IMG/VR virus record: IMGVR_UViG_3300008050_000086
Coordinates: 1 to 45,532 of that record
Direction: 5' to 3' (one strand)
Length of the DNA: 45,532 nucleotides
DNA from: a virus
The translations under genes and the position numbers were made by a program. Position 1 is the first letter of the stretch. Each line of letters opens with the position of its first letter. Positions 39,999 through 45,532 of the stretch are shown in pieces. The notes beneath the pieces are model-generated. The model did not search any database and had not been told where the DNA came from. It saw only the letters and a list, made by a program, of their open reading frames with translations.

Positions 39999-40920
39999 GG
40001 AGCTTGAGTCACGTGGCGTCACGGCTGAAGATTTGGAAAAGGCGGCATCTGTCCGTCTCTTCGAAAAAGCCGCTGCCGCCGAGGACGTGGACCTCGAGTC
40101 TCTCGACCAGGAAACTGTCGAGCAGCTCTATTCCACGTTCATTTCTAACAACCAGTCATACGACTACGAAACCACAAAAGAGGCTAATGCCATGAACGAT
40201 GAAATTGTTAATCTGTTCGAGAAGCAGGCGGCAGCAGAGGGCATCGACCTAGATTCTATGGACGATACCGATCTTGCCAACCTGTACAACCACTATGTCG
40301 AGGATGTGCTTCCTGCACAGATCGGCGAAGACACTGAGGTCGAAGAGGCCCACGCCAAGCTTGCGGAGGCCGAGATCCTCGGACGCCACATGGCTCGTTC
40401 CTACATGGACGAGATGGATAAGGAAGCTGGCCCTTGGGGCGAGGCTGCCAAGGCTGAAGGCGCAGCTGCTCGCGATTCCGTGAAGCGCGGATACGAGTCT
40501 GCCAAGGCTCGTGCAGGGAAGGTGCCTCAGCAGGCCCGCGATCTCGGCGCTAAGGCCAGAGAGAGAGCTTCGGCTGCTGGCGCTTCGGCTGCTTCCGGTG
40601 CTCGGGCTTATGGCCGTGCTCTTCGAGGTGACGAGGTCCGCTCTGCAATGAAGGGCCTGAAGGCCTCCAAGGCTAAGGGCTTCGGTCGTGGCGTTAAGGG
40701 TGGGCGCGCTGCTGCCCAGCATACCCTCCGTCGTGCCGCTCTTCGGGGTGGTGCTAAGACTACCGCTGCGTATGGTGGCCTCGCTGCTGCCGGTGCAGGT
40801 GCCAAGAAGCTTTATGACAAGCACGCTAGTGATGTTGAGCTTGATGCTTACGTCGACGAGCTTGCCAATGAGCGCCTTGGAGAATTCCTCTTCGAGGAAG
40901 GCTTCGAGCTAGACTACTAG
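39985..40920 (+). CDS. Scaffold-like virion protein with internal duplication
   Basis: This 311-residue protein starts at ATG 39985 after GGAGAAAG and overlaps the protease end by 14 bases. The N-terminal half is acidic and helical, with a repeated module: LFEKAAAAEDVDLESLDQ and LFEKQAAAEGIDLDSMDD, each followed by about 12 residues ending QLYSTFI or NLYNHYV. The C-terminal half is basic, Ala/Gly-rich (KARERASAAGASAASGARA) and ends in an acidic helix. Codon use is strongly biased to CGT/CGC/CTC, as in the capsid gene, so it is likely abundant. Scaffold or internal capsid protein by position and composition; no family is recognised. Confidence 0.65.
   Translation: MSLLEELESRGVTAEDLEKAASVRLFEKAAAAEDVDLESLDQETVEQLYSTFISNNQSYDYETTKEANAMNDEIVNLFEKQAAAEGIDLDSMDDTDLANLYNHYVEDVLPAQIGEDTEVEEAHAKLAEAEILGRHMARSYMDEMDKEAGPWGEAAKAEGAAARDSVKRGYESAKARAGKVPQQARDLGAKARERASAAGASAASGARAYGRALRGDEVRSAMKGLKASKAKGFGRGVKGGRAAAQHTLRRAALRGGAKTTAAYGGLAAAGAGAKKLYDKHASDVELDAYVDELANERLGEFLFEEGFELDY
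40060..40303 (+). repeat. Duplicated FEK(A/Q)AAAE module
   Basis: Two consecutive protein repeats of about 28 residues encoded at roughly 40060-40146 and 40216-40303. The pattern is F-E-K-x-A-A-A-E-x-[IV]-D-L-[ED]-S-[LM]-D, then a Leu-Tyr-rich helix. They are diverged at DNA level. Confidence 0.6.
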
Positions 40921-40933
40921 ACCGTTAAGGTTC

Positions 40934-40965
40934 GAGCGTCCCTGTCCTTAGGGGCAGGGACGCTC
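40934..40965 (+). terminator. Perfect 11-base-pair stem-loop after scaffold-like gene
   Basis: An inverted repeat GAGCGTCCCTG/CAGGGACGCTC has a 10-base loop, 13 bases after the stop codon. There is no T run, so it may be an attenuator, an RNA-processing or transcript-stability element rather than a full terminator. It separates the abundant scaffold-like gene from a small gene, as expected if the two are made in different amounts. Confidence 0.6.
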
Positions 40966-40986
40966 TACACCAGGAGAATTGAATTA

Positions 40987-41238
40987 GTGTCCTTACCTTT
41001 AGATATCTGGCCCCACTTTGTAGACGAGATGGTCAAAATCTCGGCAAAGCCAAGGCACACTATCCAAGTCCCTTCTCCTGATGGCGGAGGTGGACAGAAC
41101 TTTGGTAAGTTCACAAAAGCTCCCGGACAGACTAAAATGACTGGAGAGTCAAGAAAACTCACTGCATCTAATTCACTTTTACCGGCAGGGAGAACAGGTT
41201 CGGCAACGGACACTCCACTGCCGCCACAGGTTCGATAA
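40987..41238 (+). CDS. Small hypothetical protein
   Basis: This 83-residue protein starts at GTG 40987, 9 bases after AGGAGA. Short helical N-terminus (LPLDIWPHFVDEMVKISAK), then Gly/Ser/Pro-rich disordered sequence. The K-x-S-A motif KISAK fits the K-x-A theme loosely. No family is recognised. Expression should be modest given the hairpin before it. Confidence 0.55.
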   Translation: MSLPLDIWPHFVDEMVKISAKPRHTIQVPSPDGGGGQNFGKFTKAPGQTKMTGESRKLTASNSLLPAGRTGSATDTPLPPQVR

Positions 41239-41265
41239 CAACCAATATGTTGAGGGCGATTTAAA

Positions 41266-42027
41266 ATGAGCACCAATTACCGCAGCATGATCGACGAAGC
41301 ACTTGTAAGTGCTAAGTCTCGTCTAAACTCAGGGGTGCCTCAGATGACTAAGTCGGCTGCTTCTACCGAAGAAGACCTCTTAGTTAAAGAGGCGGCAGAA
41401 CTAGCTGATGCCCTTGAGTATATTGCATATTCTTCGAATAACGACGGAAGTGTTTCCGGAGCTATTCGAGGAGACATGATCCGAAGTTTCTTTAAGACAG
41501 CTGCTGAAGGCAGTCCTGCCCAGAGTTCTACTCAGGCCAAGGGCACTCAGGCTGTTCCTCCCGCTGCAGGGAAGAAGAAGCTTAATCCACAAGGACTGGT
41601 TAGTGGGGGATCTCCCGCACAGTCTTCCGCAGAGCCTGAAGCTAAGGACGGCGAGAAGAAGCTTCTCGAGTCCATGAAGCAAGCCGAAGGTACTTCTCTG
41701 TACGACATCCTTATGAGTAGTAAGGAAGCTGGAGAAGGCGGTCCCGCAGAATCTACTGCCTCCGAGGCCGCGTCTGGTATTCCGTCTGGAAACGAGAACG
41801 CTAATCGGCAGGCACTCCTGGGCAGCAACACCGCTCCTGAGAACGCAACGAAGCGTCAGGCCAAGGCACCCGTTAGGGCACGTCTATCTGAGCTCTTCTC
41901 CAATGTTGGAGATACCGGTGAAGCAAGCGCACAGGCAGCATGGCCACAGGCTGCAGCCAAGGGAGGCCTTAAGACGGCTTCTGTTGCTGAAAGGCTAGCG
42001 GCCCTTGAGGCAACCAATGCCAAGTAA
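41266..42027 (+). CDS. Low-complexity virion protein with repeated cleavage-like motifs
   Basis: This 253-residue protein starts at ATG 41266 (site weak: GAGGGC 11 bases upstream). Short folded-looking segments (EEDLLVKEAAELADALEYIA, EGTSLYDILMSS) are separated by Ser/Pro/Ala/Gln-rich linkers. Two linkers begin with the same GSPAQSS sequence. K-x-A motifs (TKSAAS, VKEAAE, FKTAAE, MKQAEG, SKEAGE, LKTASV) lie at segment borders, which would release several short peptides if cut. It may be an internal capsid polyprotein-like component. No family is recognised. Confidence 0.6.
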   Translation: MSTNYRSMIDEALVSAKSRLNSGVPQMTKSAASTEEDLLVKEAAELADALEYIAYSSNNDGSVSGAIRGDMIRSFFKTAAEGSPAQSSTQAKGTQAVPPAAGKKKLNPQGLVSGGSPAQSSAEPEAKDGEKKLLESMKQAEGTSLYDILMSSKEAGEGGPAESTASEAASGIPSGNENANRQALLGSNTAPENATKRQAKAPVRARLSELFSNVGDTGEASAQAAWPQAAAKGGLKTASVAERLAALEATNAK

Positions 42028-42679
42028 CACCTACAACCGCCTAGTTAAGATGGCGCAGGACCCGCACACTATCGATCCTGGTTTTATGGACGCCCAGCAG
42101 GCGATGCAGAGAGCCATGCGCGGTGGCAGCAAGGGCGTCGGACAATTCATGGCGAACAGTGAGCTCATCGGCGACCGCCTGAAGGGTCAACTGGGCGGAG
42201 TCCTACTGGGCGGAGGAGGCGGAGCTCTCGCAGGTGGCCTGGCAGGAGCGCTGGCTGGTCGAGGCGGGGCCGGACCGGGAGCTGCTATTGGTGCCGGAAT
42301 CGGTGCCCTTACTGGGCAGGTGGCCGGAGGTATGCGTGCGGACAAGAAGTATCTTCTCCGTAAAGGTATTAGCCCGAAGGCCTATGGCCTTGGGGGAGCC
42401 AAGTTCACTCCAGAAGCGGCGGCAAGGTATGGCATTTCTAAAGAAGATATCGATTCTGCCAAGACTGGCTCCGTTGCCGAGTACGGTGACCTATTTAATC
42501 TTGCTGCTGACGGGCACTTTGGTGAAGACACTAAGGAAGCGTTAGCTGGTATCTGCGCAGCTTATGATAAGGTAAACTTGTCATCGGCAGAAAAAGTGGC
42601 ATCTATTCACCAAGGAAACAATGTACTATCCGAGTCTGACGCAAGACATGCTCGGCTAGATCAATTACTGAGACGTTAA
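42017..42679 (+). CDS. Gly-rich virion protein with zipper core
   Basis: This 220-residue protein starts at ATG 42017 after GAGG and overlaps the previous stop by 11 bases. A very Gly/Ala-rich region (LGGVLLGGGGGALAGGLAGA and AAIGAGIGALTGQVAGGM), then a soluble helical C-terminus with AEKVASIHQ. The zipper makes it a candidate membrane-active internal protein. No family is recognised. Confidence 0.6.
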   Translation: MPSNTYNRLVKMAQDPHTIDPGFMDAQQAMQRAMRGGSKGVGQFMANSELIGDRLKGQLGGVLLGGGGGALAGGLAGALAGRGGAGPGAAIGAGIGALTGQVAGGMRADKKYLLRKGISPKAYGLGGAKFTPEAAARYGISKEDIDSAKTGSVAEYGDLFNLAADGHFGEDTKEALAGICAAYDKVNLSSAEKVASIHQGNNVLSESDARHARLDQLLRR

Positions 42680-42701
42680 CGTGCACCGTGAGGAGAACAA
42701 C

Positions 42702-43067
42702 ATGCTAAAGATTGGCAATGCACAGTTGGCGGCGGTTTCCGCTCGCGGAGCCTCGTCAATCCGTTCCCTAGTCGAAAAGGTAGCAAGCCTGGAGGCCGAG
42801 AATGCCTCTCTACGAGAGAAGCTTGCAAACAATGAGCGAGATCTTGAAATCTCTGCCCTGGCTACGGAAATGGAAGATAAAGGACTTAATGCAGACATGA
42901 CATTTGAAGAGAAGGTAGCAAGCCTACGGGGTCATGCTCACCTCGAGAGTGTCGTAGAAGCTGTTAAGATGGCGGCTGCTGGAGGAATCCAGATCGCCAA
43001 CATTTCCGACCATCCCGGGACGGGAATACTCGACCCCTTGACCACATTCTGCCTTCAGGGCGAATAA
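42702..43067 (+). CDS. Coiled-coil virion protein, scaffold-like
   Basis: This 121-residue protein starts at ATG 42702 with GAGGAG upstream; a GTG at 42681 is an alternative. Strong coiled coil (VEKVASLEAENASLREKLAN and ERDLEISALATEME), a second EKVASLRGH, and a Gly-containing C-terminus. Such small coiled coils near the capsid gene often assist capsid assembly. The two EKVAS copies fit the K-x-A pattern. No family is recognised. Confidence 0.6.
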   Translation: MLKIGNAQLAAVSARGASSIRSLVEKVASLEAENASLREKLANNERDLEISALATEMEDKGLNADMTFEEKVASLRGHAHLESVVEAVKMAAAGGIQIANISDHPGTGILDPLTTFCLQGE

Positions 43068-43087
43068 CTTAAACAGGAGAGATTACA

Positions 43088-43729
43088 ATGGCTGGCACAT
43101 ACGTCGAGCTTTTCAATCCCGGGTATTCCGCGATGCATACTCGAGACCTAACCTGGGTACCCAACACCAATGCTGGTGAAGCGGCTACCCTCAACGCAAT
43201 GAATCCCGATTCAGCTGCACCTTTGTATGAAGGTGAGTGGCTGGAGATGGATGACGGCACAATCACTGGCGCTACGGTGTCTGGGACCGCATTTCTGCGT
43301 GCAGGGGCAAACACTCCCGCAGCAGCAGCGGCAGCCACAGGACTACTGATCCTAGATACCGGAGGCAACGTGGATGTAGGTACCGCTCCGGCGTACCTGT
43401 ACTTCCAGGAGCGCGGTCGATACGACGCTCAGGTTACTGGTAAGGCTCACTGCCTGACTGGTCCTGTGGGTTCTGAGTTCCGCACTCGCATGTGCGTAGT
43501 TCCTACTACTGCATCGATCGGAGATCGCCTGTACGTAGCTTGGGGCGTCATGCCCAGTGGTGACTACGTTCGAGTCCTGACCACAGCTGCTGCTATTGCT
43601 GCTGCTGGCGGCGGTGACGCTGTCGCAGCTGGTGACTGGTTCTGCGGAACTGTTACTCGTCTTCATGCCGCTAATGATGTCAGTGTTCGCTGGGAACCTG
43701 GCTTCACCCCCGACGGCACCGTCATTTAA
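43088..43729 (+). CDS. Probable capsid decoration protein
   Basis: This 213-residue protein starts at ATG 43088 after AGGAGAG. Beta-rich with conserved-looking segments (AGTYVELFNPGYSAMHTRD, YLYFQERGRYDAQVTGKA, GDRLYVAWGVMPSGDYVRV) and an Ala/Gly-rich loop. Directly before the major capsid gene with the same strong-site, host-like codon style (GCT, CGC, GTC), so high copy number on the capsid surface is likely. The name is by position and composition; a head-completion or tail-tube protein are alternatives. Confidence 0.55.
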   Translation: MAGTYVELFNPGYSAMHTRDLTWVPNTNAGEAATLNAMNPDSAAPLYEGEWLEMDDGTITGATVSGTAFLRAGANTPAAAAAATGLLILDTGGNVDVGTAPAYLYFQERGRYDAQVTGKAHCLTGPVGSEFRTRMCVVPTTASIGDRLYVAWGVMPSGDYVRVLTTAAAIAAAGGGDAVAAGDWFCGTVTRLHAANDVSVRWEPGFTPDGTVI

Positions 43730-43748
43730 CCGCTAAGGAGACTGAAAA

Positions 43749-44891
43749 ATGGATTATACAGCTGAAATGGTCAATTCAGGCTTCATTGAGCGGTTGGAGA
43801 CCGAAGGTCCCACTAAGACCGCCGCTGCTAGCCTTAACTACATTAAAGATCGACTCCGTGAGTCGAGCTTCGCCGATATGGTGATTCCCAACGAGCGAGT
43901 CGTTCGTGGTGATCTCCAGCGTTCGACGGAGCACGACACCATGGTGAAGATCGTGGACATCGAGCCTGGCAGCAGGGCGATGGCCATTAACTTCCGTGGA
44001 CAGCCCACCGCTTCCTACGTCAGTGGTAAGCGGTATGCGATCGGCTTCTTCACGATCTCGAGCCTCAAGTTCGAAATCGTTGAGCAGGAGCTGATGGCGT
44101 ACGAAATGCCCGTCACGCGTATCATTGAGGAGAACAGCCTCAAGGATATGGTTGAGATTAAGGACCGCGAGTTCCTCAACCACGTGGAGTCGTGCATTGA
44201 TGGTATGCAGGGTGAGGTCGGTAGTGCTGCTTACAGCGCCACCAACGTCAACGCTGGTACGGCTATCTCGTGCTCGAAGCTAAAGGGTGCGCTTGCGCTC
44301 CAGGTTGCTGCGGGTGCGGATACCTTCGCTACCCTCGCTATCCAGCGCTCGGATATCGTTAACATCAAGAAGCTCCTGAAACGACAGGTTGCTGATGCTA
44401 CCGGTACCGTGGTCCGTCAGGGCCGTCTGCGTCCGGCAGTCATGCTGATCACTGAGTCCGATGCGGACGATTTCGATCAGTGGACTCTCGAGGACTATGG
44501 TGATCGTCTCCAGAGCGAAACCGCTCTTGATGGCTACACCTACAACAAGGTCCTCGGTCTGCGCGTTATCCGTACGATCAAGAACGACATTCTCCGCGAA
44601 GGCAACGTGTATGTCTTCACGGCTCCGGAGTTCTTCGGCCGTAACTACACCCTGAACGACGTGAAGTTCTATATCGATAAGATTGCGAACCGTATCTTCT
44701 GGCAGGCGTGGATGGACGTGGGTATGGGTTTCGGTAACATCGCCTCGGTGGTGAAGCTTGAGCTCTATTCCCAGGCCTCGGACGGAGCCGTTGACGCTTC
44801 TTCCGTACAGCCGATCGCTGAAGAGGATGTTGGAGCACAGAATAACAAGGCGTCGGATGGTCTCACCTTCCCCGCTATGAATGTGTTCTAA
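43749..44891 (+). CDS. Major capsid protein (HK97-like)
   Basis: This 380-residue protein forms the icosahedral shell. Start ATG 43749 follows AAGGAG. Supporting features: N-terminal region (IERLETEGPTKTAAASL, with KTAAAS at 23-28 as a possible cleavage site) then SSFADMVIPNERVVRGD, the spine-helix-like IEENSLKDMVEIKDREFLNH, P-domain strands (RPAVMLITESDADDFDQW) and C-terminal EFFGRNYTLNDVKFYIDK with IFWQAWMDVGMGFGNI. Length and order suit HK97-fold shells. Codon use is strongly adapted (CGT/CGC, GTC, AAG), and it is followed by a strong terminator, both expected for the most abundant protein. Upstream lie protease, scaffold-like and decoration-like genes. Confidence 0.85.
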   Translation: MDYTAEMVNSGFIERLETEGPTKTAAASLNYIKDRLRESSFADMVIPNERVVRGDLQRSTEHDTMVKIVDIEPGSRAMAINFRGQPTASYVSGKRYAIGFFTISSLKFEIVEQELMAYEMPVTRIIEENSLKDMVEIKDREFLNHVESCIDGMQGEVGSAAYSATNVNAGTAISCSKLKGALALQVAAGADTFATLAIQRSDIVNIKKLLKRQVADATGTVVRQGRLRPAVMLITESDADDFDQWTLEDYGDRLQSETALDGYTYNKVLGLRVIRTIKNDILREGNVYVFTAPEFFGRNYTLNDVKFYIDKIANRIFWQAWMDVGMGFGNIASVVKLELYSQASDGAVDASSVQPIAEEDVGAQNNKASDGLTFPAMNVF

Positions 44892-44923
44892 TCATCGTTC
44901 TCCAGGTTTGATGTAAAACCAGG

Positions 44924-44960
44924 ACGGCCCTGGTTCCCTATAGGGGGCCAGGGCCGTTTT
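44924..44960 (+). terminator. Strong rho-independent terminator after capsid gene
   Basis: A 10-base-pair G/C-rich stem (ACGGCCCTGG/CCAGGGCCGT) holds an inner CCC/GGG pairing in the loop and is followed directly by TTTT. It is 33 bases after the capsid stop codon. It would end the highly expressed capsid transcript and lower read-through into the next gene. Confidence 0.85.
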
Positions 44961-44975
44961 CATAAGAGGCACAAC

Positions 44976-45532
44976 ATGAAAATCTTAGTAAGAAATATAG
45001 TAAGAGACGTAGCCGGAAAGGAGCTTCGACGGAGATATCCGAACAAAGTTGTCCCTCGCCCTCGGGTTTGCGGTCGCGTCCTTCCCCCAAAAGCGACCAG
45101 AGTTTTAAAGACCCAGCACGTCACTCCGGAAGAACTGCTCCGCCTAAAAGCGTATCAGGATGCAGGATGTATCCAACTGATCGTTACTGGAGCCAAAAGG
45201 ATTCCTGCAGGTGAGATGTCTGTAGCGGACTTGGCGGCTCGACTAGGGATGGAAATCCCTGAGGTCGCCGCCCCTCCCTCTCCCAGGAAGCCCGCAAAGC
45301 CTGTGAAAAAAGCCCCAGCTAAAGAGGAAGCCAAGAAAGAAGAGCCTCCAGCTGAGGAGCCTAAACTAGTACGAGCTCGAGAGGATGATGGCCAGTTCGT
45401 GGCGGACGATCCTGCGACTCCAGATGTAAATGAAGCCTGGGAAGAAGCCCCGGCAGACACGGATGAGGCTGCGGCCCCCAAAGAGACAGATGAGTCTCCT
45501 GAGGCAGTGGAAGATTCCGTCGAAGAGAAATA
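44976..45532 (+). CDS. Virion-cluster protein, cut at window edge
   Basis: The frame from ATG 44976 (GAGG site) runs 185 codons and ends in TA at the edge, so a stop codon is probably completed by the next base. Basic N-terminal 80 residues (MKILVRNIVRDVAGKELRRR, RLKAYQDAGCIQLIVTG) look folded. The remainder is Lys/Ala/Pro/Glu-rich and disordered (KPAKPVKKAPAKEEAKKEE), ending acidic. It resembles small head-completion or neck proteins that follow capsid genes, but no family is recognised. Confidence 0.6.
   Translation, partial: MKILVRNIVRDVAGKELRRRYPNKVVPRPRVCGRVLPPKATRVLKTQHVTPEELLRLKAYQDAGCIQLIVTGAKRIPAGEMSVADLAARLGMEIPEVAAPPSPRKPAKPVKKAPAKEEAKKEEPPAEEPKLVRAREDDGQFVADDPATPDVNEAWEEAPADTDEAAAPKETDESPEAVEDSVEEK

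Noticed and set aside
1-45532. tRNA genes, CRISPR arrays, insertion sequences, integrase or attachment sites
   Set aside because: No cloverleaf-like intergenic sequence, regularly spaced repeats, transposase or recombinase motifs were seen. Intergenic gaps are almost all under 90 bases.

Overview
The window is a continuous piece of a large tailed double-stranded DNA bacteriophage genome (order-level affiliation Caudoviricetes by gene content). The evidence is a phage-type large terminase, a portal protein, an HK97-type major capsid protein with an upstream prohead-protease candidate, and a compact viral replisome. Genes are packed tightly, with ATGA/TAATG/GTGA start-stop overlaps and almost no intergenic DNA. 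No integrase, lysis cassette with recognisable endolysin, tRNA, CRISPR array or insertion sequence was seen. The host cannot be read from the sequence. Both ends of the window cut genes.

Layout. (1) 1-10134, all on the minus strand, is one replication/repair operon. In transcription order it holds a Cys-rich protein, an SF2 helicase, a family-4-type uracil-DNA glycosylase, three small unknowns, a DnaB-like helicase, a CHC2/TOPRIM primase, a zinc-ribbon protein (possible ssDNA-binding protein), family A DNA polymerase, a small unknown, an HU-like protein and the start of a small zinc-ribbon protein. (2) 10214-15109 (+) is a head/neck module ending in the portal. (3) 15106-15968 (-) is a small island of four genes, including a 30-residue membrane peptide. 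(4) 16044-22370 (+) encodes a 2108-residue single-chain beta-beta-prime multisubunit-type RNA polymerase, the standout gene. (5) 22373-31693 (+) encodes virion-type proteins, one of them baseplate/spike-like and many with glycine-zipper segments. (6) 31690-32515 (-) is a two-gene island. (7) 32602-34320 (+) is the large terminase. (8) 34379-36123 (-) is a three-gene island with a two-helix membrane protein, a coiled-coil protein and a MerR-like regulator. (9) 36112-45532 (+) is the capsid module: small virion proteins, prohead protease candidate, scaffold-like protein, decoration-like protein, major capsid protein, a strong terminator and a last gene cut one base before its stop codon.

How it may work together. 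The RNA polymerase fusion carries the catalytic NADFDGD motif, the bridge helix, trigger-loop-region motifs and beta-subunit core motifs. It has no alpha, omega or sigma partner in the window, and its stop codon lies 2 bases before the start of a virion-type gene. Its position inside the late structural cluster, surrounded by glycine-zipper proteins of the kind often ejected with DNA, suggests (inference) that it may be packaged and injected with the genome. A shared motif (GKCATAAR read on the minus strand) lies upstream of the minus-strand operon and of most minus-strand islands and is a candidate phage-specific promoter. A second recurring signal, K-x-A-[S/A], is scattered through most late proteins and may mark cleavage by the capsid-maturation protease or packaging into the prohead.
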